This document shows positions 10,970-22,098 of a DNA stretch of 25,041 nt, in pieces. A model generated the notes under the pieces. That model made no database searches, was not told the DNA's origin, and saw nothing but the letters and a program-made list of their open reading frames with translations. The number at the start of each line of letters is the position of its first letter. Within the stretch, counting starts at the first letter, position 1. The DNA is from Ophiothrix spiculata (Eukaryota > Echinodermata > Ophiuroidea > Amphilepidida > Ophiotrichidae), in NCBI GenBank assembly GCA_000969725.1, contig JXSR01S035175.1, one strand, 5' to 3'. The translations under genes were made by a program, and so were the position numbers.

Positions 10970-11291
10970 CTAGGCCTAGGGGAACAGTGCAGGACTCATA
11001 AACGGAAGGTTGTGAGTTCGAACCCCGCTAGTGCCAGCGTGTTGTGAACTTGGGCAAATCACGATTGTCTCGTTGACCCAAGCGTATTTGGGAGCTGTTT
11101 AGGGGGAATATCACAACCTAAATGCTGATAGGTCTGCACCTTTGGTCATTGGCTGCAAGTGGCCTATATAGTGTAAGGCGAAGTGGTTCTGTTGATTCCC
11201 TCGTTACGGGGAAATAATAATGACCAGCACTTTCGCTTTGTATCCGTTTGCAAAGTCACAATGTAAATGCTGAAATTATATTATTATTATA
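10970..11291 (+). mobile_element. tRNA-derived SINE (copy 1)
   Basis: The head contains a pol III B box GTTCGAACC (11016-11024) within GGTTGTGAGTTCGAACC. It is followed by AACTTGGGCAAATCACGA, a motif typical of animal SINE bodies, and ends in a TTA-rich simple tail (TTATTATTAT at 11281-11290). The A box is poorly preserved. The head is clearly related to the minus-strand copy at 23078-23340, which shares the AC-GAGTTCG(A/G)(A/G)CCC(C/T)GCTA context and the GGGCAA motif. The exact left end is uncertain. It is non-autonomous and codes for nothing. Confidence 0.72.
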
Positions 11292-11422
11292 AAAATGATT
11301 TTTGAATAAACCCTTTATTTTTACCAGTTATTTGGTCTTGGTTTTCCTAACAAAGCAACAACAAAAAATATCAAACACATGTAATTTTGATCTAAATTAA
11401 AATAATATTATGATTTTATTGA

Positions 11423-11468
11423 ACTGGTTCACTATAAAAGGAAAAACTGGTTCACTAAAAACAGGAAA
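11423..11468. repeat. short tandem repeat, period 23 bp, two copies
   Basis: The segment ACTGGTTCACTA followed by A-rich sequence and GGAAAA occurs twice, 23 bp apart. It is intronic with no known role. Confidence 0.6.
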
Positions 11469-13009
11469 AAAGCTTGCGTAGATTAACAATTCAGCATAGG
11501 TACTCAACACACAAATTTTCTCATTAATGAATACATCATATTTGAATTATTTCTTTACAAAGTCATGTTTCCTTAACCTGAAAATACATCAACTCCAATG
11601 CAAATCCAGATCTGTGTGCATCATTGATGGCAAATGGCATCATTTGTGTCACTATGGGGAATATATTCTGTGATTGCTAAATCTTTTGACCCAGTTTTAA
11701 CTCTTTTTTCTGTTCAATCTACCTGTTTTTTATGAGTTTGAAATATTTGTCACCTGTGAAAGGTTTTGTGTATATCCTCTAAGTATACTTGCTTATTTAG
11801 TAATAAGCTTTATTTAACATTGTTTTGAGGAGAATTTTATATGTGTCATATCCATTTAGATTTGATTATAAAATCATGAGCATGATAAGCCAACATGTTC
11901 ATGTTGTAATCAGTTATTGATGATTGATCATGAGTCTTTGCTGAGATATTAAAGGAGGTGTATACAGATAATCATTAAGGGTATTCTGAATGCTTAATTC
12001 ACCTTTATATCATTTGCTTAATGGGAAGGGGTATATTAAGCTGTTGTAAATATGCTAATAGGTGCAATTTATGATTAGGGTGCAATCAAAACCTCACCTG
12101 AATAAAAAGAATTAAATGCATTCTGAAAATTTCACTAGATTCTGATAAGTCATTTTCAAGTTACAAGTTTTTTTTGGCTTTTAAAAAATCTCCATGCTAC
12201 TGTGTTAATTGAAAATACTATCAGAACCCCAAAAGTAATTAGAAAAATGCACTTTGTCATTTTTCTTGAAAATGCGAACACATTTGCATGAATGGTTTTG
12301 GATTTGTAGCTAAAAACAAAATTTTGGAACATTCAAATTCAAATTATTCAATTTATATTTCCATCCAAAATGACATACATAATACATAAAAACTAAACAT
12401 TATAAATACATATAAGATGGAGGAGGATAAAAAAAGAGTTATTTTATCCCACCTTTACAAAAACTAAACAAAACGCTACACACAAAAGAAGAAAAAAACA
12501 AAATATGAAAATTAAAATATCATTAGCATTTTGTAATAAACGAGTAATACTCAGTTAAAGAGCGGCATCTTTTAGTGGCATCAATTTTGATAGAGGTGAT
12601 CTATGGGGATAAAATGTCTATCGGGAATTGTCCCTTTAATTCTAAACTTTAGAAACCTTTAACAAGCAAGTTTTAATTTTCCGTAACATAAAACGAGAGC
12701 AAATATGTATTTAAAACTTTCCATATATTCATCAGTCAACTTGAACTACATAAAATATTCATAAAACTGCATAGCTGATCTCCTTCTACCTCTGGCCACA
12801 AACCAGGGCAGGGTATAGAAAAAATTCAACTTTTCTGGGAACTTTTCTAGTGCTTATGAGAATTTTCTTTGAGATTTATGAAAAAAATGCACGAATCGCT
12901 TCAAAAACTCGCTTGTTTTTGACAGTAATTGGACTTTCACCCCCCAAGTTGGCTCATTTATTTGTATTTCATCATTCAATATTGCCAGAAAAATCATCTG
13001 TTGTCAGAA

Positions 13010-13150
13010 GTTTTTCTTCTTCTTCTTTTTTTTTTTAAGCTTACCGATTTTTTTTCTGGGACTTCAACGTTTACTTCTGAGAACGGCGCGGCCGCGTTAC
13101 TGCGGATTTCGAAGCCCTGCCACAACCGTTATGAGCACCTCTTATAAATG
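13010..13150. other. pyrimidine tract followed by GC-rich patch
   Basis: A TTC/T tract (about 13013-13036) is followed by a CpG-dense segment with GGCGCGGCCGCG (13085-13096), unusual in an intron that is otherwise strongly AT-rich. It may be the end of an unrecognised repeat or a recent insertion. No gene is supported. Confidence 0.4.
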
Positions 13151-13316
13151 TAACATCAATTTTCTAGCAAAACAAAATATTTTCTTTTTCTTTTGACGAT
13201 TTATTTGTGGTCTGTTTTTGACCATCTTCAGGTGTTATGATTATATTAATGTAAATAATTGATAACTGGACAGGTTAAACTTTAAAATCTCAACTAATTC
13301 AACATTTATTTTGATA

Positions 13317-13407
13317 GAATTTACATTGTCAATATTATCTTATAGTTTGATATTTGAAGAATTTACATTGTCAATATTATTTTATTTCTTATAGTTTGAT
13401 ATTTGAA
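13317..13407. repeat. tandem duplication, 42-bp unit, two copies
   Basis: The block GAATTTACATTGTCAATATT...TTATAGTTTGATATTTGAA occurs at 13317-13358 and again from 13359. The second copy carries a 7-8 bp insertion (TTATTTCT). Intronic. Confidence 0.8.
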
Positions 13408-14723
13408 AATGTAAATTTAGATTTAAAAGACAGGTGGGTTTTATAGTATTTTGTCAGAAATACAATTGTAGGTACTAGGCAGGATGGCACTATCTGAAGT
13501 AAGGGTCATCTTACATTCATTGTAGCAGAAGTTTAGTTATGTAGATTTTTCAACATAATATGTTTTTTTCTTCAGATTTTATGAAGGATATTTGCATATT
13601 TCAATGTAAAACTATTGTTCAGTAAGCTTATTGTTCAGATTAACTGTAACTTGATTTTATGACTTACTAAAAAACATTTGTGATTTGTGTTTTGAAAACG
13701 TAGAGAGGCAACACAAGTCAACAAAAAATAAAGCAATATGGGCTTTTACATGGTATTTGTACATATTAGTGTGAGATTTTCAAAAAAAGTAAAATGTGTT
13801 TAATTTGTTTAAATCTACTAAAATCATAAAACTAGGTTGATATTATGTATCTCTGTGTTGAAGCAAGATAATCAAATGTAATTTCAGTACTATATAGTAA
13901 ATTTTTTTCCTCATTGGCTTCCTATGGGAGAAATAACGGTCAAACAGAAAATTGACATACATGGTCGACCATTACCATTTCATGTTTGCAGGATGAAGTA
14001 CATGATCCCTATGCCACAAGTTAATGTTTCTGCAACTTAACCATTACACAATGATTTCAGAAAAGCCAAATCAAATTGGATATCATAAACCTAGGCTATA
14101 TCTACATGCATTCAAAGATATGAAAAAACATTGACATACAATGTTACGACCGTTATCACTTTCTACTCAAATCTTTAATGAAAATTAAAAACATGAAATT
14201 AAAACTTTTTTTGGTGTTTTTTGAGAGTTTGACCCGTTGTTTATAATATTTAATGTCAATTGTTAGAGTTTGATAGGTAGTAGGCATTCCAAAATTCATT
14301 CAAAATGTACTTGTTTTTAAATCTCACGTTGAGAAATGCCAAATATGTAATATTTGACGACTAAATCAGCCATAACATAAAAACGACTTGCACTATGAAG
14401 ATGAATCGTTCAGAACTATCTCTCCTTTGCCATATTTCTCACTCAGAGAAATTTGGAATGCATGAGTAAAACACAGACTCCATTAGAATAATTTCATTTT
14501 TTTAACCAAAATAAGTACAAATACCGTGTAAAGGCCCATATATCAAAGTTCATTAATTTTAGATAGAGTTTTGTGAAACTCTATACAGTTATACTATCAA
14601 ACTTTGAGGATGATTGACAACATGACCCTCAGGCCAGGAAGTTAACAGCGTTTGTTGGGCTACAATTTCATGTGTATTGTTAGAAAGACTTAATATTTTT
14701 CCTTTGACTTTCTTATATTTCAG

Positions 14724-14795
14724 TGATTTGAGTATGAATAGCATCCGTATGTTACCCGACTTTGCATTTGCCAACATGACCAAACTCTCCACATT
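14724..14795 (+). CDS. slit: Slit exon: D4 LRR 2 (DLSMNSI type)
   Basis: A 72-nt phase 2-2 exon with acceptor TTATATTTCAG and donor GTAAGTAC. It codes for DLSMNSIRMLPDFAFANMTK and ends LSTL. It follows the LRR consensus, with Asn at the conserved position and Phe in the AF pair. N-M-T is a potential N-glycosylation site, also present in vertebrate Slit D4 (SNMT). The exon ends with TT rather than CT, and the next exon begins with G, so the split codon is TTG, still Leu. Confidence 0.94.
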
Positions 14796-16611
14796 GTAAG
14801 TACCTTCTTATTAACCAATTTACTGATCAATGAATACTAAGCAAAAACCATGATGATACTTAAGTTTGTGTCTGGTCATTTCTCTTCTGTTTTTAGAATT
14901 TCCTATGGTGAAAAATTCAGCAACTTCGGATCATTTTTGACATGGGCTGCACACTCAAAAAGTTTTTATCAAATTCATTAATTTCAGGTAAAAAATTGTT
15001 ATAAAATCTAAACATTTTTGCTAAGTATGGAAAATATTTTGACATTTTACGTTGACATATCATATACTTTTTACAGTATTGGGAAATTAAAATGACAGTC
15101 AATTATCTGTGAGTGAAATTTGTATCAGTGACTGAAAGGAATAATTGGAGGGCATGCATACCTAAAGGCCTGTGAATGATTTGTCCCTACACCACTACCC
15201 CAACCCCCTCTGGACAGATGCAGTCAGGGGGTTAATCCACTTTATATCATGTCTTATAAATATCCAGATTCAAACTTGTGGTTTTAAAGAAGCTTCTACA
15301 GGTTGAACTTTTGAACTTGTTTTCCCAGATTTATATCAAGATTTATTTAAGTCAGTGAGTTCATACAAATTTGTGAATTATTGTTGGCGATAATATCAGC
15401 AATGGTCTGATGACAGCAACATCATTTTTAACTCGCATCTGTTTCCCAACTTGGAAGTGTAAAATTAATTTATGGGATGTTACTAAATATCAGAAGCTTT
15501 AGAAAAACAACATGAGATTGGAAACATAAAACCACACAAATCGTAATAAGTAGACTTGTGTATCTTTAGGCAGAATTTTTACAGTCTACTTTAATGTGAC
15601 CAATACGGAAATTGTAATTGCAGTATCATAAAACTGTATAAGAATTGATATTTTTATCAGTGTAATTTCTGATAACTTATTTGCTTCTTTGTTATATTAC
15701 CTCGTGTCCTAGTTTATGAAGAACAAAGGATGTTTTTGAGGCGTTTTGAGATATAATTTTACGTTTTGTCTCAGACAATCCTCTGGGATAATGTCACCGC
15801 AATATTTGCTTCTGAAGAAGTGTATGTTTTTATCAAGATATGTGCAGAGCCTCCGTACAAAAAGTGTCAGAAAATAGTTTGAAGTGTTTCCTTCATGAGA
15901 TTATATCAGTGAATTCAAAAACCTGATTTTAGGAAAATGATCTTCTGGTAATAAACATTCCGAAAATAATTTTCATTTTTGAGGCAATTTTGCAAGAGAA
16001 GATGAAAGCTTCAACATGCCTCACTTCATTCCCCTGTCATATTACACTGATTTTCCTGATAGCACTGAGTTCATCTATTTGTAGAATTTGAAAATAAAAT
16101 AAAGATATTGTCATTTTCCAGTTTCCAGCCTGCAAACCGTACATATTTTTTAAAAGTAAAGACTGATTTTTGTATCAGTTTTCAAATGAAATTGGCTATC
16201 CTCCTTGATCCTATAACCCTAACCCGCTTTAGTCCAACAAAATCCAACTAGCAAAAATCAAGAAATTTGCTAAAAGTCCAAATATGTCATAGACGGGGAT
16301 ACAGATAGGCACGAAATGGCTGCCATGGCAAGCCATACTAGGTGGCTTATTGCAATAGCTGGACATTGGATTGGGATGCAAGAGGTCAGTGGTTCGAATC
16401 CCAGGGGAAAGTGGAATTTTTCTATGACATATTCGGACTTAGACAGTTTTGAAGCGTTTCGGAGTTAGGGTCAAATGGATTAAAAAAACAATGAAATTCA
16501 GAAAAATTGAATTGATACATGAAAAATAAAATAACATAAATGAACCTTTTAATTTTCTAAATTTAGCTGTTGCTATTTTGATGATGTTTTTGTCTTTTCT
16601 TTTGATGCTAG
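14796..16611 (+). other. intron, 1.8 kb, with inverted-repeat element
   Basis: From GTAAGTAC to TTTGATGCTAG. The only structure seen is the inverted-repeat element with a tRNA-like core at about 16213-16471. The rest is AT-rich and featureless. Confidence 0.6.
16213..16471. repeat. inverted-repeat element with tRNA-like B box core
   Basis: AAAGTCCAAATATGTCATAG (16273-16292) is inverted as CTATGACATATTCGGACTTA (16422-16441). An outer pair TAACCCTAAC (about 16214) and GTTAGGGTCA (about 16464) extends the palindrome. Between them lies GGTTCGAATCC (16391-16401), a perfect pol III B box, with a poor tRNA fold around it. It may be a fold-back element carrying a tRNA-derived segment, or a SINE remnant. 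The element type is not resolved. Confidence 0.55.
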
Positions 16612-16683
16612 GATTTTGAGCTACAACAGAATAGCCTGTATACCACCAGGGACATTTATGGGGCTGCCATCACTCAGAATACT
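16612..16683 (+). CDS. slit: Slit exon: D4 LRR 3 (ILSYNRI type)
   Basis: A 72-nt phase 2-2 exon with acceptor TTTTGATGCTAG and donor GTAAGTAG. It codes for ILSYNRIACIPPGTFMGL followed by PSLRIL. Vertebrate Slit D4 has ILSYNRLRCIPPRTF at this place, a near-identical stretch that helps identify the gene. It is the D4 counterpart of the D3 exon at 2562-2633: both have a Cys after the NRI turn and both end in GLPSLR. Confidence 0.95.
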
Positions 16684-18119
16684 GTAAGTAGGAATGTTTT
16701 GGTTTTTTTTTTAAAGTGCTGTTGAAGAGAAATACTTGGTTGTTATTAGTACAGTTATCAAAGCTTTAAATATAGGTGGTATATTAGAAATAATCATGTA
16801 AGTGAGATTTGAAATATGAATACTGAGATTTGTTTGAATGGAGATGTAGAAAGGATGGGTAAGATGATATAACTCAACGCAAGATATGGAACCCTTTTAT
16901 GTTATGTAACGAGAGAAAGATTCTTCAATTATTATTCTACACCTATTTGTATGTTTATTTATTTTAATATATCATTATTACAGTATCAAATCTGATGACA
17001 TTTTGAACATGATTGCAAGACTAATGTAGGAAGACTATAATTACTGATGTCATGAGAAATGAAATGCTTATTTGCAGTTTATAGGAACATTAAATATTTT
17101 TCTGATTTGTTATTGCTTTGACATGCAGCACTAATTATTTATGACTGCACACTTAGTATTTGAAATTAATCATCCAGGGCAGTCATAAAACGGGAAACCA
17201 CCAATTAAATTTGCTGTTTAAATGGGACAAAATTGACAAGAAATGATGACAAAAATAAGCACATGTTTTTAAATATGTGACTATTTCAACGTTTTATATC
17301 AATTTGATTTATTTGTACGTTGATCCATTTATTATATAACTTGAGATTATTTTATGATATCTTATTTTTCACATCACGAATCCTGTCATAAAGTGTTACC
17401 TATTTCATTTTTTATTTCAAGCATATGAAATCCCGAAGTGAATTCACCTTTAAAGGTTTATTTTCTTCTAAAGATTTAACTTTTATGAAGGGTAGATTTT
17501 CGTTAAATCTAATTGACCCAAATAGTATCTCTAGTTTGTAATAGGATTGATATTGAAAGTGACAAGGGTAATCATCTTTATGACACATTGCATGAATGCT
17601 TGTTTCCTTATTAGGGCTTAAAATGTTAGAAGCATGAAGTTGGAACATTTTAGGTAACTGATAGTATGTGAATTTGCAATTTATTATGTTCCCTGTATAG
17701 ATATGATCTTTTCATACTGTCTATTTAATCTCTTGAACCATACAACAAAAATATATTGACAATTGTGACAAACATGTGTAAGGTAATGATGTTGATTTAT
17801 CCATTAAATTTCAACACTGGTACTGTCACCTACCTATCATTTTCCCAGTGCCAATCCTCTTTTGATGATGTTTTGGGTTAATTGTTGTAACAAAAGTTCA
17901 TAAGCTTTCCAGTACCTTAAATATACGGGCATAATATATAGTTAGATTTTATTTAGACAAACCCTTAATGTTTCGTCAAAATGGTTCACTTTATGTGACA
18001 CATTATGGTTATACCCGGTGTTGTCAAACTGTAAGACCAAGGTTCAGTAGCATTCTTGGGACATCTTTTAAGCTTTTGATACTAATAATGCAATTTTTTG
18101 TTGGTTTATTTTCCCACAG
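16684..18119 (+). other. intron, 1.4 kb
   Basis: From GTAAGTAG to TATTTTCCCACAG. AT-rich, with a poly-T stretch just after the donor. I see no repeat or gene in it. The open frame at 17968-18195 is the next exon read back into the intron. Confidence 0.6.
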
Positions 18120-18191
18120 ATCACTTCATGGAAATGACATTTCTACAATTCCAGAAGGAGCTTTCAGAGATATGGTATCCCTAACACACAT
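18120..18191 (+). CDS. slit: Slit exon: D4 LRR 4 (SLHGNDIS type)
   Basis: A 72-nt phase 2-2 exon with acceptor TTTTCCCACAG and donor GTAAGTCA. It codes for SLHGNDISTIPEGAFRDMVS and ends LTH. The last two bases are AT, so the next exon's first base decides the codon; T would give Ile, making LTHI as in fly Slit. SLHGNDIS and PEGAF are shared exactly with vertebrate Slit D4, which makes this one of the clearest marker exons in the window. The exon itself is intact; the problem lies in its junction with the following cap exon. Confidence 0.96.
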
Positions 18192-19492
18192 GTAAGTCAA
18201 AATATTTTTGCAAATACTACTCAGTTGTATATTCTGTCATGAAAATTATCTAACCATACTCTCAAATATCATTGACTAAATGCATTGGACTATATGACAA
18301 GGAATTGGTTATTTGAGAAGGAATAGGCCTACATTAGCTCATTCTGTTCATATTTAAGAAGTTATTGTTTATTAATAATGCACAATTTGAAATTGACAAA
18401 ATGAAAGTTTGGTACAGTAAAATAATCAAACTGAAAAAAGAATAATAATGACGTAGTTTTCAAATTTGAAAAGTGACCCACTCACTTATTTTATGAATGG
18501 TTCAATGTATATACAGTGGTTACTTTTTGACCCGGTGCAAGCGACTGATGTGGCACTGCGCTTATATGCAAAGACGCCTTCTTACTCATCAGACGTGACT
18601 GCTGATCCACCCGTGTCATTAACTCTGCCTGTCTAGGGGCAAGATTGCAATGAGTGTGACCAGGGTCCTCCCTCAGCTGTCTCAAACTAGAATAACCTGG
18701 CTAGCACAACCTAGCCTCCTCTAGGGTTAACCACATCCCCAACTGCAACTGTCCTTGTTATTATGTGTGGCTAACCCAATGCGGAACTTTGCCATTTGAG
18801 TATATAAGTTGAATAATCTCATTGAGCAGATGTTAAGTTCAATAACACATATGACTGTGTGTCATCATTTTGAACTTTATATTTTGGATGGTGATGATTG
18901 TGAATAAAATGTCATCCTGTTCTCTGGTGGTTAAGTAAGTTTATCTTTTGGTCATATATGTGGGGATTATTTTGTTGATTTATTTCTTTTTCATATCAAA
19001 AGAGGGTGGGTGTGTTGGTCTGTATGTCAATCAGAGGATACTCAAATGATTAGGATTGACAGATGGAAACAACAAGTGTTAAGTGATGTAATACAATGAG
19101 CTGAACTTGAATGTAAGATAAGCATTGTCAGTCTAGCTTGCGTCAATGTCAGACTTTTGTTGGCAGCACTTAATATAGGGTGAAAGTAGTCCAAAAGCTG
19201 TTGTTGACTGAAAAAGAAGGGATATGATAAGGAAAATATTTGAAATTTGGTTTGAATTAATTCAAGAAGAAATAATTATGCAGAAGTATTTTATTTACAA
19301 CATTGTTTGGTCAAATGATATGTCTTTGTATTTCTTATTTCAACTTAAAATGAGAAGAAGTGTTTTGGCTAATAAGAAATGACACTGGTCAGTAAGTCAG
19401 TGCCCTTCCTTTATAGAGGCTGCAAGTATCATCAATATTGATAGGCATTGCTCATTTGATTAATAAACCAAGGTATTGGTAACAGTTTCTAT

Positions 19493-19776
19493 GGGCCAAA
19501 TCATAGTCGGCCTCCAAACAAAATTTTTCCTACCAAACATTTGGTCGTGACGTCACCAAATATTTGCCATCGAATTTAAACTATGAACGGGTAACAAACA
19601 TTTGGTCCAATGTATTGTATATGGCAATTCAATAACATGTGCAATCTAGCGCGAAGTTCTATTTGGTCTCAACTCGGTGTTGAAGTTATTTTGTTTGGTG
19701 TCACTCGTCATTTTGACATCACGACCAAATGTTTGGTAGGAAAAATTTTGTTTGGTGGCAAACTATGATTTGGCCC
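19493..19776. mobile_element. MITE, 284 bp, with about 63-bp terminal inverted repeats
   Basis: The left end GGGCCAAATCATAGT pairs with the right end ACTATGATTTGGCCC. The match continues inward: CCAAACAAAATTTTTCCTAC against GTAGGAAAAATTTTGTTTGG, then CAAACATTTGGTCGTGA against its complement. The arms differ at only a few positions, so this copy is younger than the other fold-back elements here. TAT flanks both ends (possible 3-bp target duplication). The central 150 bp has no transposase. Confidence 0.82.
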
Positions 19777-21596
19777 TATGACATATCTTGGCGATCTCTT
19801 GGCAATGGAAACCCATCAGGATTAGATTTTTCCAGGGACCTGGGATTTACATCTTCTAATACAGTACCTTGCTTATGCTATTCAATGAAGGAAGAAATTA
19901 TCATTCACCTAATTCAACAAAATAGAAATGACGGTTAAACAATCACTTAAATCATTTAAAATTTGAACCGAGAATTTGCACCACTAGCATGACATTCTAT
20001 ATACAAAGCTCAAATTTATTGGATGTTAGATAGGCCTAATTTTAACAAAGAATGGATAAGAATGGATGAGACATTAGTTTGAGGAGCTTTGTTTGTAGGG
20101 TTGAACTTTTGACTGCTCTACAAAATCTCTCACTAGAATTAAAGACATTTTGAAAAGACCTGGGAAAAATATCTTTAAAGAACTATTTGTTTGTAATAAA
20201 ATTGTCTCATTGTAAAATTATGAAGTGAAGAAGACACTGAAGACTATCTTATCAAAATGTCAATGCTCTAGGCTCTTCCACATGATTACTCACAGGACTA
20301 AGCTAGCTTAGAAAGTTACTGGTTCACTGGATTTGGTTGGAAACTAGTAGCTACTGGCAAACTATGACCAAGTGATGAATGATGATGGAAGTAAAGTGTG
20401 TCCGTGGAAAAAATAGCGATGATGGAATCACCCTGGAAGAATATGCTCTCTGAATTTCAAGATAGATAAAATTTTATTTGTTTGTTGATTTTAACAGCGC
20501 TTACAGAAGTACAATTTCATGACACATTAGAGACATATTTATGTTAGATTCAAACAAATGTTAGTAATTCGTTAGCACCTTTATGACATTGATAGATGTA
20601 CTTCTGAAAGTACTTGTGCCCTTTCATTCATGACTACGGAGTTATTGGCCTACAACTCTGAATCATCAGACATGTTCTAGCTGTGAAGTCTATTTTACAG
20701 CTTTTAAGGGTTTTTTATATTCACATTTCATTTCAATTGCCTTTATTTTGAATATTCCATTTTGCATATTAATGTAACAGGTTACATTTATTGCAACCAC
20801 TATAGTAGTAAGTTTTTCAGTTTCAACCTGTTTTGATCCGATGAGTTCCCATTGCATCCCTTCACTTAAGAAGCCAGTGTATCCAATCCTTCCTATGCTG
20901 ACCTATTTCAATAGTGCATAACAACATTTGTTTAGGGCTACATGTGATCTATCACGTTGGATCTGTCTGTTGCCATCAAGACTACTACCCTGAAAGAATG
21001 ACTCTATTTGTCTTTGTTAATGATGACAATTCAAAATGACATGGTTTAGATTGCATCTCCATTGGGGGTCATTTATCCATCAAACCAGTCATATTCATGG
21101 TGCAAAATGTTGTAAAACTCAATAAGATCAAGAAACTGCCTGAAACTGATCAGGTACCCATTGCAGGCCTTTAAGCATATGAATCAACCGTTTTGAGATA
21201 TCCTACTATTTCCTTAATTTGTTTGTTAATGTGTTTGTTTGTATGTCAAAAACAAATCCTGTCATGTTGTAGTGGTGTGTTATAATTCAGGTCTCTGGCA
21301 AGTTTCAGAGCCTCGTGTTTGCTTTGTCATCATTTGTAACTGTGGCAAGACACAATAGTTCGCTCCACATCGGTGAATTAATCAGAACTTAACTAAACTT
21401 GCTAGTAGACAGGCCAGTGGATGTGTGTACTTAGTGGCTTTTTAACACATGTGTGAGCGGTTTACTAGCTGAGCATCGTTTGAGCATATGCTCTTTAACA
21501 TGCCATACACAGTGCAGATTTGAATACAGATTAGGTGATTCACCGTATTTGACTCGATCTGAATTTGTGAGATGCACATTGATGTACTAAGATTAA

Positions 21597-21624
21597 ATGA
21601 TGCTCTTGATGTGGAGCATCATCT
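21597..21624. repeat. short hairpin ATGATGCTC...GAGCATCAT and nearby copy
   Basis: A 9-bp stem (ATGATGCTC with GAGCATCAT) around TTGATGTG. A related sequence, GATGATGCTCCCGATGTAGAG, starts near 21640. It is part of the palindromic complex preceding the D4 cap exon. Confidence 0.6.
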
Positions 21625-21665
21625 GTATACGTACTTTAGATGATGCTCCCGATGTAGAGTGCTCC

Positions 21666-21836
21666 AATATTGAATGCCTGAGAGTGCAATAGTACAAAAT
21701 ATTTCATGAGGTCAAATTTGGACTTATCTATTTCACTCGGCGTATTTCACGAGGCGTAGCCGAGTGAAATGGATCAGTCCAAATTTTACCGAATGATATA
21801 TTTTGTACTACTGCACGTGCATAGGCATTCAATATT
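21666..21836. repeat. large palindrome, arms about 76 bp, loop 17 bp
   Basis: The left arm 21666-21741 starts AATATTGAATGCCT. It is mirrored by the right arm 21759-21836, which ends AGGCATTCAATATT. The match includes AGTACAAAATAT with its complement, AAATTTGGAC with GTCCAAATTT, and ATTTCACTCGGC with GCCGAGTGAAAT. The transcript could fold into a long hairpin. It looks like a fold-back element of unknown family. Confidence 0.8.
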
Positions 21837-21837
21837 T

Positions 21838-21935
21838 GTTTTATATCATGATATCACACAGGTTTGTTTCATGCCGTGCAATAGTACAAACTATTGCACG
21901 GCTCAAATCACTGTAATCATGATATAAATTTAAAT
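21838..21935. repeat. second palindrome with a perfect 13-bp stem
   Basis: GCCGTGCAATAGT (21873-21885), loop ACAA, ACTATTGCACGGC (21890-21902) form a perfect hairpin. Outside it TTATATCATGAT (about 21841) pairs with ATCATGATATAA (about 21917), extending the palindrome. The motif GTGCAATAGTACAAA also occurs in the preceding palindrome, so the two probably belong to one element family or one nested insertion. Confidence 0.8.
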
Positions 21936-22098
21936 AATCAATGATTAGCTTGTTCTATTGTCACAATACCTTAATATTGTCACAATTCCTTAAAATGACA
22001 TACTATTGTGATGTTGCAATGACTCACAACAGAGATTTTGATGAAATCATTATTGTATTGAAACATTAACCAGTGTGTATGGTTTTATTTCTTCCTAG

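Larger units (their letters stand above)
10942..14723 (+). other. intron, 3.8 kb, with SINE and small tandem repeats
   Basis: From GTAAGTTG to TCTTATATTTCAG. It contains a tRNA-derived SINE (about 10970-11291), a 23-bp two-copy repeat (ACTGGTTCACTA, 11423-11468), a pyrimidine tract plus a GC-rich patch with a GCGGCCGC site (13010-13150), and a 42-bp tandem duplication (13317-13407). No LRR-type exon was seen in it, and none is expected because the flanking repeats are adjacent in other Slits. Confidence 0.65.
18192..22098 (+). other. intron, 3.9 kb, with several palindromic repeats
   Basis: From GTAAGTCA to TATTTCTTCCTAG. It holds the MITE at 19493-19776 and the palindromic complex at about 21597-21935. 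A GC-richer stretch at about 18515-18790 has no recognisable origin. A microexon of 13 nt could be hidden here (see the 22099 exon). The only AG-13nt-GT candidate I noticed (19167-19179) would introduce a stop. Confidence 0.6.

Noticed and set aside
13930..14170. Approximate direct repeat (ATTGACATACA...CGACC near 13953 and near 14131)
   Set aside because: The match is short and diverged. It could be chance in AT-rich sequence.
16330..16410. Functional tRNA gene
   Set aside because: A good B box is present, but the T stem and acceptor stem do not pair convincingly and the segment sits inside an inverted-repeat element.
19167..19179. Possible 13-nt microexon (CAG before, GTGAAAG after) that would repair the frame at the D4 cap
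   Set aside because: Joined to the AT left by the 18120 exon it reads ATC ACT TAA, a stop, and does not give the expected A-x-G-x residues.
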